Shown: positions 34,315-44,268 of the stretch, one piece after another
Position numbering within the stretch: the first letter of the stretch is position 1
How the letters are laid out: each line of letters starts with the position of its first letter
Notes under the pieces: model-generated
Told to the model about the DNA's origin: nothing
The model's input: the letters and a program-made list of their open reading frames with translations, nothing else
The model's database searches: none
Made by a program: the position numbers and the translations under genes
Origin: Burkholderia puraquae
GTDB lineage: Bacteria; Pseudomonadota; Gammaproteobacteria; Burkholderiales; Burkholderiaceae
Direction of reading: 5' to 3'
Assembly: GCF_002099195.1 (NCBI RefSeq)
Contig: NZ_NBYX01000016.1
Span: 102,414-166,413 of the forward strand
DNA length: 64,000 nt

Positions 34315-35101
34315 TGGCATGGTGCACAAGCATATCTCTGTTACCGGTGCCAGTTCCGGTCTCGGCCGTGCGCTCGCTCTTGCGTACGCCCAACCTGGCG
34401 TCGTGCTTGGCTTAAGTGGACGGGACGAAGCGCGCCTTGAACTGAGTGCCGCTGACTGTCGTGCACGCGGTGCAAAGGTTGTCACGGCGGCTGTTGACGT
34501 CCGGGACGCCAACGCTACGAAGTGCTGGCTTCAGCAATTCGACGACTCACATCCTATCGATCTGCTGATTGCCAACGCCGGTGCGGCAAGTACGCTAAGT
34601 GATGCCAATGATTGGGAAGGGCTCGACCGCATCTCTGCAGTTGTCGACACGAATTTCTACGGCGCAATACACACTGTGCTACCTGTCGTCGAGCGTATGC
34701 GTGAGCGCAAGCGTGGTCATATTGCGATGACGAGTTCAATTGCTGCGTTACGTGGGATGGCAATTTCGCCCGCATATTGTGCAAGCAAGGCAGCAATCAA
34801 GGCATACGGCGATTCCATTCGCCCGTTGCTCGCCCGTGAGGGAATCGGTGTCTCGATCATACTTCCGGGTTTCGTTGAAACGGCGATGAGCGATGTGTTT
34901 CCCGGGGATCGGCGATTCATGTGGAGTGCAGACCGGGCTGCGGCGTACATTTGCCGAAAACTTGATGCGAGACGTGCGGAGATTGCATTTCCAGGTCCGC
35001 TGGTTCTTGGCATGCGCCTCTTGCCGCTGTTGCCCGCCACGATTGCGGATGCAATTCTCGATCGTCTGTCTTATGTGCCTCGCAAGGTAGATTCAAATTG
35101 A
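34307..35101 (+). CDS. wcbP: Short-chain dehydrogenase/reductase of the capsule lipid block
   Basis: This 264-residue classical SDR has the cofactor motif VTGASSGLGRALALAYA, NAGA, and the catalytic set Ser (MTSSIAAL) and Tyr-x-x-x-Lys (YCASK). A hydrophobic C-terminal stretch (LVLGMRLLPLLPATIADAIL) resembles that of membrane-associated 3-ketosphinganine reductases, which fits an alpha-oxoamine synthase product as substrate; this is inference. The start could be ATG at 34307 or 34319. The stop overlaps the TTG of the next gene (ATTGA). The gene name follows position in the B. pseudomallei capsule locus (SDR between the kpsS-like and sulfatase-like genes). Confidence 0.85.
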   Translation: MRDGMVHKHISVTGASSGLGRALALAYAQPGVVLGLSGRDEARLELSAADCRARGAKVVTAAVDVRDANATKCWLQQFDDSHPIDLLIANAGAASTLSDANDWEGLDRISAVVDTNFYGAIHTVLPVVERMRERKRGHIAMTSSIAALRGMAISPAYCASKAAIKAYGDSIRPLLAREGIGVSIILPGFVETAMSDVFPGDRRFMWSADRAAAYICRKLDARRAEIAFPGPLVLGMRLLPLLPATIADAILDRLSYVPRKVDSN

Positions 35102-36627
35102 GCGGCAGGTTTGGGCCTGCGATTGCGGTCGTCATCGTGCTTTCGTTCGTCCTGGATATCATGGTGAAGCCGCAAGCACCGCTCCGTCGAACTGCGAGAT
35201 CGTCAGCGCTTCATATCCTTTCTGTAACATGGATTGCTGTCCTCGTGTTGGCTGTTACGTCGCGTCCGAACTTCGCGGCGTTTGTCGCGTTGGCGCTCGT
35301 TGGTTTGGTTGTCGCGGTCAGCAATGCAAAATATGAGTCACTGCGCGAGCCATTCGTATTTACCGATCTGAGTCTGTTCAGTCAGTTGTTTTCGCATCCG
35401 CGCCTCTATCTGCCGTTCTTGAGTATCGGCAAGGTTGTGGCAATCGTGGTTGGTGTCATGCTCGTGATCGGTGGTTTTGCTGCCGAGCCAGCGGTCGCGC
35501 GGAGTTCTACGTGGCTTCTGTTGCTGCTGTTGGTTGTATTGTTCATCGCCGTCCGCATGCTGGCCGCCGGGCTACCCCTTTCCCTCGATCCCTGCGTCGA
35601 TCAGGCTCGGCATGGCTTCTTTGCCGTGTTTGTTGCATATCTGATGAATGGATTGCGCTCCGCGACCTTCGCAATCCTCCAGCGGGCAATGGTTGCAAGT
35701 CCGTTCGGGGCGGGTAGGCCGCAGCGTCGTACTGACGTGATCGTCATTCAAAGCGAATCGTTCTTCGATATTCGTCGTGTCTGCGACGCCGTCGATTCGT
35801 CCGGCTTTGTGCAACTCGACCGCGCGCGGCGCGAAGCAGTACACTACGGCGAGTTGACAGTGCCGGCTTGGGGCGCCAACACAATGCGCACGGAGTTTGC
35901 CGTGTTGGCCGGAATCCCTTCGGCGGCGCTGGGTTATGCACAATTCTATCCTTACGCGTTCGTACGCCGAGCGTGTATCTCGCTTGCGCGCTGGTTCGCT
36001 CGAGCAGGTTATGCGACGTTGGCGATTCACCCGTACTACGCGGATTTTTTTGGCCGGAATCGCGTATTTCCGCTGCTCGGATTCGAACGGTTTCTCGACA
36101 TCGGGCACTTTAAGGATGCTGCCCGCGCGGGGCCGTACGTTGCAGACGCCGCCGTCGCGGAGGCGGTCATTTCGACATTGAATGCACAGGGCGACAGGCC
36201 TCGCTTTGTGTTCGCGATGACGATGGAAAACCACGGCCCGTTGCATCTTGAGCAGGTTTTGCCCGGTGAATCGTCTTCTCGGCATACTCTCGGCGAAGAC
36301 GCATCCTGGCGCGACCTGACAGCGTATCTGCGACACATTGAAAATGCAGACGCAATGATCGGGCGCTTGCTCGATCATTTGCGTGCCAGCGATCGTGAAA
36401 CGGTTGTTTGTTTTTACGGCGACCACGTACCCGCATTGCCTCATGTTTTCCAGAAGCTGGGCGTTATTCCGCAACACAGCGACTACTTCATTTGGCGGAA
36501 TTACGGCGCAGATACTCCCGAATGCCGGAATCTGGTAGCCGAGGAACTCGGTTCGGTACTTTTGCATGTGGTACAAGATGACGGAAATCGTGCGGAAGAG
36601 CCGTGCGCATCCGAGAAAGCGACATAA
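35098..36627 (+). CDS. wcbQ: LTA-synthase-like membrane sulfatase-family transferase
   Basis: This is a 509-residue protein with about four to five N-terminal membrane helices (to about residue 195) and an alkaline-phosphatase-fold domain. VIVIQSESFFDIRRV gives the metal-binding acid. ANTMRTEFAVLAG contains T262, aligned with the catalytic Thr of LtaS (TxxxEF). IHPYYADFFGRNRVFP, MTMENHGPL and CFYGDHVPAL complete the metal site. LtaS-like enzymes transfer phosphoglycerol or phosphoethanolamine from phospholipid on the outer face of the membrane. Inference: it decorates the capsule or its anchor. The TTG at 35098 is chosen because it keeps the first helix; ATG at 35161 would cut it. Confidence 0.85.
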   Translation: MSGRFGPAIAVVIVLSFVLDIMVKPQAPLRRTARSSALHILSVTWIAVLVLAVTSRPNFAAFVALALVGLVVAVSNAKYESLREPFVFTDLSLFSQLFSHPRLYLPFLSIGKVVAIVVGVMLVIGGFAAEPAVARSSTWLLLLLLVVLFIAVRMLAAGLPLSLDPCVDQARHGFFAVFVAYLMNGLRSATFAILQRAMVASPFGAGRPQRRTDVIVIQSESFFDIRRVCDAVDSSGFVQLDRARREAVHYGELTVPAWGANTMRTEFAVLAGIPSAALGYAQFYPYAFVRRACISLARWFARAGYATLAIHPYYADFFGRNRVFPLLGFERFLDIGHFKDAARAGPYVADAAVAEAVISTLNAQGDRPRFVFAMTMENHGPLHLEQVLPGESSSRHTLGEDASWRDLTAYLRHIENADAMIGRLLDHLRASDRETVVCFYGDHVPALPHVFQKLGVIPQHSDYFIWRNYGADTPECRNLVAEELGSVLLHVVQDDGNRAEEPCASEKAT

Positions 36628-36630
36628 AAG

Positions 36631-39600
36631 ATGAACAGTAAGATTGCAATAATTGGGATCGCTTGTCGGTTTCCCGGGGGCGCAAACAACCCTGGCGACT
36701 TCTGGCAACTGCTGCGCGACGAACGCGACGCAGTGACCGAAATCCCCGCCGATCGCTTCGGCACCGACTTCTACCAGCACCCGTCCAAACGCGAACCGGG
36801 CAAGAGCTACACGTTCTCGGCTGGCGTCGTCGACAACGTCGCCGGCTTCGACGCGGCGTTCTTCGGCATTTCCCCGCGCGAAGCGGCCCAGATGGATCCC
36901 CAGCAGCGCCTGCTGCTCGAACTCGCGTGGGAAGCGTTCGAGGACGCGGGCGTGCGCCCGGCCGACATGCGCGGCAGCAATTGCGGCGTCTTCGTCGGTG
37001 CCGCCAGCATGGACTACGGCAACCGCAACATGGACGATCTGAACGTGATCGATCCGTATTCGGCGACCGGCAACACCCTGAGCATCGCGTCGAACCGCGT
37101 GTCCTATCTGTTCGACCTGCGCGGCCCGAGCATGTCGGTCGACACGGCCTGCTCGTCGTCGCTCGTCGCGCTCCACCAGGCCGTCAAGGCACTGCAGTCC
37201 GGCGAAGCCGACGTGGCGCTCGCAGGCGGCGTCAACCTGCTGCTGCACCCGTTCGGTTTCGTCAGCTTCTCCAAGGCGTCGATGCTGTCGCCGCGTGGCC
37301 GTTGCCGCGCGTTCGATGCGACCGGCGACGGCTATGTCCGCTCGGAAGGCGGCGCGTTCGTGCTGCTCAAGCCGCTCGATCGCGCGCTCGCCGACGGCGA
37401 CACGATCCATGCGGTGATCGCCGGCTCCGGCGTGAACTCGGTCGGCCATTCGCCGGGCGGCATCAGCGTGCCGGGCGCGGCCGCACAGGCGTCGCTGCTG
37501 CGCAGCGTGTACGCGCGCGCGGGCATCGATCCGCAGTCGCTCGCGTATCTCGAGGCGCATGGCACCGGCACGGCGGTCGGCGATCCGATCGAGGCGCGTG
37601 CACTGATCGACGTCGTGTCGGGCGAGCGCCCGGCGGATCGTCCGCTGCTCATCGGTTCGGTCAAGACCAACATCGGCCATCTCGAGACGGCATCCGGCAT
37701 GGCCGGGCTGCTGAAGGCCGTGCTGTGCCTGAAGCATCGCGCGGTACCGCGCTCGCTGCACTTCGTCACGCCCAATCCCGGGATCGATTTCGACGGCGGG
37801 CGTCTGCGCGTCGTCGATCGCTACATGCCGCTCGATGCGGGCGACGCGCCGCTGACGGTCGGCGTCAACTCGTTCGGCTTCGGCGGAACGAACGCACACG
37901 TCGTACTGACCGAGGCGCCGGCTGCAAACGAGGCGTCGACGGCCGCGCCCGAGCCGACTCACGCGCAGTTGTCTCCGCTCGTCCTGACCGCACGCAGCGC
38001 GAACGCACTCGGCGCGCTCGCGGGCCGCTATCTGACGGTGCTCGAGAACGGTGGCGACTGGCAGGCGCTGGCTGCCGCGGCCGCACGTCGTCGCCAATGG
38101 CTCGAGCATCGCGCGATCGTCGCGCCGGCCGACGCGGCCGAAGGCCGTGCGGCGCTCGCGGCGCTGGCCCAGCCGGTACCGGAAGGGCTGCCGGCGTCCG
38201 TGGCGACCGGCCAGGCCCCGGCCGACGCGGTACGCACCGCGCTCGTCTTCTCTGGCAACGGCTGCCAGTGGGTCGGGATGGGCAACGAACTCTATGCGGA
38301 GAATGCCGTATTCCGCGCGGCGCTCGACGAAGTCGACGCGCTGTGGTGCGCCGACGGCAGCCCGTCGCTCGTCGACGTGATGCGCGGCGGCCCGAGCGCG
38401 GAATGGCTGGCCGGCGCGGGCGCCGAATGGCTCGCCGCGACGGAGAACGCGCAGCCGCTGCTGTTCGCGATCCAGGTCGGCATGATTCGCGTGATCGACG
38501 CGCGCGGGATGCGGTACGACGCGGCGATCGGCCATAGCGTCGGCGAGATTGCCGCGGCGTGGGTGACGGGCGCGCTGTCGCTCGCCGACGCGGTTTGCGT
38601 GATCAAGATCCGCAGCCGCGCGCAGGCGATGACCCGCGGCAGCGGCCGGATGGCGGCCGTCGGCATCGGCGACGCGGCGGCGCGCGAGCTGATCGCGCGC
38701 CACGGGCTGGCGCGGCGTGTCGAGATCGCCGGCATCAACAGCCCCGATGCGGTGACGCTCGCGGGTGAACTGCAAGGCTTGCAGGCACTGGAGGCCGCGC
38801 TGCGCGGCAGCGGCAAGTTCTTCCAGATGCTCGATCTCGACTACGCATTCCACAGCAGCCACATGGATCGCATCGAGCCGGTCGTGCTGGCCGAACTGGC
38901 GAGCCTGCGGCCGCAGCCGGGCAACGGCACGTTCGTGTCGACCGTGACCGGCGGCGCGCTGGCCGGCACCGAGCTCGATGCCCGCTACTGGTGGCGCAAT
39001 ATTCGCGAGCCGGTGCGCTTCGGCGACGGCATCGCGCATCTGATCGAGCAGGGTGTCCGGCTGTTCGTCGAGGTCTCGCCGCATTCGATCCTGCGCACGT
39101 ACGTGAAGCAGGCACTCGCGGCCGCCGGCGCGACCGGCGTGGCGCTGCCGACGCTCAAGCGCGATCACGGCAGCGCGGCGACGCTGCGGCATGCGATTCT
39201 CGCGGCGATCGCGCAAGGTGCGAGCGTCGATCCCGACCGCTTCGCGCCGGGCGAATCGCACGCTGCATTGCCGTCCTATCCGTGGCAGCGCGAGCGCTTC
39301 TGGCTGACGCCGACCGTCGAAGGCTACGGCCTCGTCAACCGTCGACGCGAGCATCCGCTGCTCGGCTATCGCCTGCATGAGCACGCATTCGCGTGGGAAA
39401 ACCAGCTCGATCCGGCGAAACTGCCGATGCTGGCCGATCACGTCGTCGATGGCGGCGTGGCATTCCCGGGTGCGGGTTACGTGGAAATGGCGCTCGCTGC
39501 GGCACGCGCCTTCTTCGATACGCCGGATGCGGCACTCGAAAACGTCGAGATCCGCACGCCGGTGGTATTCCAGCCGCAGCAGGCGAAACTGTTCCGGCTC

Positions 39601-42600
39601 GTGATCGAGCCGCGCACCGCGACCTTCACGATCGAGACGCGCGACCGGATGTCCGACGGCGCATGGACGCTGAACGTGACGGGGCGGATGCTGGAAAGCG
39701 GCAACGCGCTCGGCGATGCGAGCGTCGTGCCGTCCGACGCGCTCGATCGCCTGCTCGCGCTGCCTGCAGCCGACGGCGACACGCTGTACGCAAACACGGC
39801 AGCTATCGGCCTTGCCTACGGGCCGGCGTTCCGCTGGGTCCGCAGCGTGCGGGTCGGCGCAGGCGACGGCGCGGCGCTGGCCGATGTCGCCGCGCCGGCC
39901 GTATGCGGCGATGCGCGGGCATTGTCCGCCTATCTGCTGCATCCGGCGCTGATGGACAGCGGGTTTCATCCGCTGTTCGCCTTGCTGGCGGCGCATGCGC
40001 GCGAAGGCGAGCATCCGGCCTACGTGCCGGTGCAGATCGGCCGGGTCGACTATCTGCGCGGCGACACGGTCGAGCGGGTGCTCGTGCGAATCGACCGGCA
40101 CAGCCCGCATTCGATCGTCGCGCATTTCGAATTTCTCGACGCGCACGGCGCGATCGTCGCGCGGCTCGGCGCATGCCGGTTCCGGCGTGTCGATCTCGTC
40201 GGCCGTCGGCAGAACCTGCCCGCGCGCTTCGTCTACCGCCTTGAAGAAGTGCCGCTGCCGGGTGATGTCGACGCAGCCGGTTTGCCGGCTCCCGACGCGC
40301 TGCTCGCGCAGTCCGTCGCGCGGCTCGACGCGGCCGGGCACGACGGGCGCCGGACGCAGCATCTGACCGAAATCCTGCCGCTGCTCGATGTGCTGGCAAG
40401 CCTCTACGCGCTCCGCGCGTTCGATGCGCTTGGCGCATTCGAAGGCACGTGGCAGCCGGCGGCCGGGCGCGAGGCGCTGGCCGCGCGTCTTGCCGACATG
40501 CTGGTCGAGGACGGCCTCGCTCATCGCGATGGCGTGCTGCTCGTGCGCGACGACGCGGCGTGCGCGGCGTTGCCGCCGCTCGACGAGCTGTGGCGCGGGC
40601 TGCTGGCCGAATCGCCGGGGCACGTTGCCGAACTGACGCTGCTCGCGCATTGCGGCGCGGCGTTGCCCGACGTACTGGGCGGCACGAAGGACGGCGCGCG
40701 CTTGCTGTCGCCGACCGGGCACAGCCTGGTCGAACAACTCCTTGCCGCATCGCCGACGTGGCAGCACGTGCACGCGCTGCTGACTGCCAGCGTCGAGCAG
40801 GCAGTCGACGGATGGCAGCCGGCGCGCCGGTTGCGTGTGCTCGAACTGGGCGCGATGGACGGCGACGTGCTGCAGACGCTCGGCATGCATCTCGCGGCCG
40901 CGCGTTGCGATCACACGATCGCAGCGACGGCCGGCCAGCTGGCCGGGTTCGACGCGGATGCGGAAGCGGCGGTGCGCACGGTTGCGCTGCAGTCGGGCGA
41001 GCGGCTGTCGCTGGCGGCCGACGAAGCCGGCCCTTACGACCTGATCGTCGCGAACCGCGCGTTGAGCGGCCGTCACGATGTGGCCGACGCGCTGCAGGCG
41101 ATGCGGTCATGGCTGGCGCCGGGTGGATTGCTGCTGCTGGCCGAGTCGCGCCGCGGCCGTTTCTCCAACATCGTGTTCGGCGCGCAGGCAGCGTCGACGG
41201 AAGCCGACGCGCCCGTGCCGCTGGCGCCGGCGGACCTCGATGCGGCGCTCGAACGTGCGGGCTACGTCGATGTCGTTCGGCACGTCGAGCAATCGCTCGA
41301 TCTGGACGGCACGCCGACGTTCGTCATTGCGCGCAACGCCGCGGGTGCCGTTGCCGCGCAACGCGGCGACGATCCGAGCGATCTCGATACGCTGGCACGC
41401 AGCGAGCAATGGCTCGTGATGCATGCACCGGATGCCGCCGGCAGTTTCGGCGGGCGGCTGGCCGATGCGCTGGCGCGCGCGGGTTATCCGGCCGATATCG
41501 TCGACGTCACGCACGCGGCCGATGCGATCGCGTCGTTGCCGGCCGGGCAGCCGGCGCATGTCGTGTTCTGCGCGCCGGAAACGCCGCTCGCCGAAGCGGC
41601 GACGGGGGACGGCCTGATGGCCGCGCAGCGTAACGGCGTGATCGCCCTGGCGGCGCTCGTTCGCGCGCTTGGTGCGCAGCCAAACGCGGCCACGCGGCTG
41701 ACCGTCGTCACGCGTGGCGGTGCGCCATTCGCCGGGGCCGCGAATGCGCATCCGGAACAGGCAACGCTGTGGGGCCTCGGTCGCGTGCTGGCGAACGAGC
41801 ATCCCGAGCTCGCGTGCCGCCTGATCGACGTCGATCGAGCGGCGGACCGGATCCCCGACGCGCTGATTCGCGAGCTGACCGGCGCAGCGGTCGAGGAAGA
41901 AGTCGTCCTGGGTGCACACGGGCGGCAGGTGCCGCGCATGCTGACGGCCGCGCAGGCCGCGGCCCGCAACGATGGCGCAATCGCGCGTGCGGCCGTGCTC
42001 GCGTTCGACGCGCCGGGCTCGTTGCGCAATCTCGAATGGTTCGCGTTGCCGGAAAGCCCGCTGGGTGACGACGAGGTGGAGATCGAGCCCGTTGCCACCG
42101 GCCTCAATTTCCGCGACGTGATGTATGCGATGGGGCTCTTGTCCGATGAAGCGGTCGAGACCGGCTTCGCGGGCGCGACCATCGGCATGGAATTGTCCGG
42201 CCGCGTCGTGCGGGTGGGCAGCGCCGTAACCGAATTCGCGCCGGGCGATGCGATGCTCGGCTTCGCGCCGGCTTCGTTCGCGACGCGCGTCCGGACGCGC
42301 GCGCAAGCGATCGCGCTGAAACCCGAGCGCCTGTCGTTCGAGGAAGCGGCGACCGTGCCGACCACGTTCTTCACCGCGTATTACGCACTCGTCGAACTCG
42401 CGCGTCTGCGTCGTGGCGAGCGCGTGCTCGTGCACGGCGGCGCGGGCGGCGTCGGGATCGCCGCGATCCAGCTCGCGCGCCACTTCGGCGCGGAAGTGTT
42501 CGCGACGGCCGGCAGCGACGAGAAGCGCGAGTTCGTGCGCCTGCTCGGCGCCGACCACGTGCTCGATTCGCGCAGCCTCGCGTTCGCAGATGAGATTCGT

Positions 42601-44268
42601 GCGCTGACGGGCGGCCAGGGCATCGACATCGTGCTGAATTCGCTCGCCGGCGAGGCGATGGTGCGCAGCATCGATACGTTGCGGCCGTTCGGGCGTTTCC
42701 TCGAGCTCGGCAAGCGCGATTTCTACGAAAACAGCCATATCGGGCTGCGGCCGTTCCGCAACAACATCAGTTATTTCGGTATCGACGCCGACCAGCTGAT
42801 GGGGGCGCTGCCGGAGCTGACCGCACGCCTGTTCGGCGACGTGATGGCGCTGTTCGACGCAGGCGTGCTGCATCCGCTGCCGTATCGCGCGTTTCCGGCC
42901 GAACGGGCGGAAGATGCGTTCCGCTACATGCAGCAGGCGCGCCAGATCGGCAAGGTGCTCGTGACCTATCCGTCCGGCACGCCGGCTCCGACGCGCGGCG
43001 TCACGCGCGCGAGCTCGCTCGCGCTCGATCCGCATGGCGCGTACCTGGTGGTCGGCGGCACGGGCGGGCTCGGTTTCGCGAGCGCGCGCTGGATGGTCGA
43101 GCGCGGCGCCCGCCAGCTGACGCTGGCGAGCCGTTCCGGCGAGCTTGCCGGTGCGGCGCGCGAGGAAGTCGAGCGCTGGCGCGCGACGCTCGGCGTCACG
43201 GTCGATGTGGTGTCGTGCGATGTGTCCGACGCAGCGGCGGTCGATGCAATGATCGACGCGATCGTCCGGCGCGGCAGCCCGCTCAAGGGCGTGCTGCATT
43301 CCGCGATGTCGATCGACGACGGCCTCGTGCGCAATCTCGACGATGCGCGCATGGCCGCGGTGCTCGCACCGAAGGTGGCCGGCGCGTGGAACCTGCATCG
43401 CGCGACGCGCGCATTGCCGCTCGATCTGTTTGTGGTCTATTCGTCGGCGACGACCTATCTCGGCAATCCGGGGCAGTCGAATTACGTCGCGGCCAACACG
43501 TTCCTCGAGGCGCTCGTCGAGCATCGTCGCGCGGCGGGATTGCCGGGCACGTTCATGGCCTGGGGGCCGCTCGAGGACGTCGGCTTCCTCGCGCGCCACG
43601 CCGATACGCGCGAGGCGTTGCAGTCGCGGATCGGCGGTGCATCGATCACGTCCGACGAGGCGATGGTCGCGCTCGAGCGCGCGCTGGTGGCGGGCGCGGC
43701 GGGCGAAGCCGTGGTCCGGCTCGACTGGCACGCCGTGGCGCGCGGGATGCCTGCCGCGAAGGCACGCCGGTATTCGCTGCTGCAATCGCATGCGAAGGGC
43801 GGCGATGCGCGCGACGGCGGCACGCAGCTGCGGGAAGAAGTGCTGGCGTTGCCGCGCGACGAAGCGATCGCGCTGGTTGCCCGGACACTGCAGGCGCAGA
43901 TCGCACGGATCCTGCACATGACGCCGGATCGCATCGCGCTCGATAAATCCGTGCTCGACATGGGCATGGATTCGCTGATGGGGATGGAGCTCGGCCTCGC
44001 GGTCGAGGAAGCGTTCGAGGTCAAGCTGTCGGTGATGGCGATTGCCGAGGGCGCGTCGGTGACGACGCTGGCCGGACGCATCGTCGATTCGATCGGCGCG
44101 TCGACCGATGCCGATGCCGACGCCGGTTCCGCGACGGATGCCGCGCACGAAGCTGTCGCGGCGCTTGCCGCGAAGCATGCGATCGACGGCGAAGCGCGCG
44201 CGATGCTCGATGCGCGGGCGGCGCCCGTCGCGGGCCACGCGTCGCCGACGCTGGAGGTCGCGCGATGA
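36631..44268 (+). CDS. wcbR: Highly reducing type I polyketide/fatty-acid synthase of the capsule locus
   Basis: This is a 2545-residue megasynthase. Domain order: KS (about 3-425, DTACSSS with C174), AT (about 530-850, GHSVGE with S636), DH (about 915-1200, H937 and D1109), a methyltransferase-like region (about 1390-1530, VLELGAMDGDVL), ER (about 1785-2110, GGAGGVG at 1936-1942), KR (about 2130-2390, GGTGGLG; Y2285, N2289) and ACP (about 2410-2490, DSL with S2448). All reducing steps are present, so it should make a saturated, perhaps branched acyl chain. There is no thioesterase; release may be done by the alpha-oxoamine synthase encoded nearby. It lies 3 bp after the sulfatase-like gene and overlaps the deacetylase gene by 4 bp. 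Confidence 0.95.
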   Translation: MNSKIAIIGIACRFPGGANNPGDFWQLLRDERDAVTEIPADRFGTDFYQHPSKREPGKSYTFSAGVVDNVAGFDAAFFGISPREAAQMDPQQRLLLELAWEAFEDAGVRPADMRGSNCGVFVGAASMDYGNRNMDDLNVIDPYSATGNTLSIASNRVSYLFDLRGPSMSVDTACSSSLVALHQAVKALQSGEADVALAGGVNLLLHPFGFVSFSKASMLSPRGRCRAFDATGDGYVRSEGGAFVLLKPLDRALADGDTIHAVIAGSGVNSVGHSPGGISVPGAAAQASLLRSVYARAGIDPQSLAYLEAHGTGTAVGDPIEARALIDVVSGERPADRPLLIGSVKTNIGHLETASGMAGLLKAVLCLKHRAVPRSLHFVTPNPGIDFDGGRLRVVDRYMPLDAGDAPLTVGVNSFGFGGTNAHVVLTEAPAANEASTAAPEPTHAQLSPLVLTARSANALGALAGRYLTVLENGGDWQALAAAAARRRQWLEHRAIVAPADAAEGRAALAALAQPVPEGLPASVATGQAPADAVRTALVFSGNGCQWVGMGNELYAENAVFRAALDEVDALWCADGSPSLVDVMRGGPSAEWLAGAGAEWLAATENAQPLLFAIQVGMIRVIDARGMRYDAAIGHSVGEIAAAWVTGALSLADAVCVIKIRSRAQAMTRGSGRMAAVGIGDAAARELIARHGLARRVEIAGINSPDAVTLAGELQGLQALEAALRGSGKFFQMLDLDYAFHSSHMDRIEPVVLAELASLRPQPGNGTFVSTVTGGALAGTELDARYWWRNIREPVRFGDGIAHLIEQGVRLFVEVSPHSILRTYVKQALAAAGATGVALPTLKRDHGSAATLRHAILAAIAQGASVDPDRFAPGESHAALPSYPWQRERFWLTPTVEGYGLVNRRREHPLLGYRLHEHAFAWENQLDPAKLPMLADHVVDGGVAFPGAGYVEMALAAARAFFDTPDAALENVEIRTPVVFQPQQAKLFRLVIEPRTATFTIETRDRMSDGAWTLNVTGRMLESGNALGDASVVPSDALDRLLALPAADGDTLYANTAAIGLAYGPAFRWVRSVRVGAGDGAALADVAAPAVCGDARALSAYLLHPALMDSGFHPLFALLAAHAREGEHPAYVPVQIGRVDYLRGDTVERVLVRIDRHSPHSIVAHFEFLDAHGAIVARLGACRFRRVDLVGRRQNLPARFVYRLEEVPLPGDVDAAGLPAPDALLAQSVARLDAAGHDGRRTQHLTEILPLLDVLASLYALRAFDALGAFEGTWQPAAGREALAARLADMLVEDGLAHRDGVLLVRDDAACAALPPLDELWRGLLAESPGHVAELTLLAHCGAALPDVLGGTKDGARLLSPTGHSLVEQLLAASPTWQHVHALLTASVEQAVDGWQPARRLRVLELGAMDGDVLQTLGMHLAAARCDHTIAATAGQLAGFDADAEAAVRTVALQSGERLSLAADEAGPYDLIVANRALSGRHDVADALQAMRSWLAPGGLLLLAESRRGRFSNIVFGAQAASTEADAPVPLAPADLDAALERAGYVDVVRHVEQSLDLDGTPTFVIARNAAGAVAAQRGDDPSDLDTLARSEQWLVMHAPDAAGSFGGRLADALARAGYPADIVDVTHAADAIASLPAGQPAHVVFCAPETPLAEAATGDGLMAAQRNGVIALAALVRALGAQPNAATRLTVVTRGGAPFAGAANAHPEQATLWGLGRVLANEHPELACRLIDVDRAADRIPDALIRELTGAAVEEEVVLGAHGRQVPRMLTAAQAAARNDGAIARAAVLAFDAPGSLRNLEWFALPESPLGDDEVEIEPVATGLNFRDVMYAMGLLSDEAVETGFAGATIGMELSGRVVRVGSAVTEFAPGDAMLGFAPASFATRVRTRAQAIALKPERLSFEEAATVPTTFFTAYYALVELARLRRGERVLVHGGAGGVGIAAIQLARHFGAEVFATAGSDEKREFVRLLGADHVLDSRSLAFADEIRALTGGQGIDIVLNSLAGEAMVRSIDTLRPFGRFLELGKRDFYENSHIGLRPFRNNISYFGIDADQLMGALPELTARLFGDVMALFDAGVLHPLPYRAFPAERAEDAFRYMQQARQIGKVLVTYPSGTPAPTRGVTRASSLALDPHGAYLVVGGTGGLGFASARWMVERGARQLTLASRSGELAGAAREEVERWRATLGVTVDVVSCDVSDAAAVDAMIDAIVRRGSPLKGVLHSAMSIDDGLVRNLDDARMAAVLAPKVAGAWNLHRATRALPLDLFVVYSSATTYLGNPGQSNYVAANTFLEALVEHRRAAGLPGTFMAWGPLEDVGFLARHADTREALQSRIGGASITSDEAMVALERALVAGAAGEAVVRLDWHAVARGMPAAKARRYSLLQSHAKGGDARDGGTQLREEVLALPRDEAIALVARTLQAQIARILHMTPDRIALDKSVLDMGMDSLMGMELGLAVEEAFEVKLSVMAIAEGASVTTLAGRIVDSIGASTDADADAGSATDAAHEAVAALAAKHAIDGEARAMLDARAAPVAGHASPTLEVAR

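Noticed and set aside
35572..44238. Very long leftward open frames (35572-41076 and 41107-44238) opposite the synthase gene
   Set aside because: They are antisense to a gene with complete domain motifs. Their composition (Arg/His/Ala/Gln-rich, no motifs) is what GC-skewed third positions create on the opposite strand.
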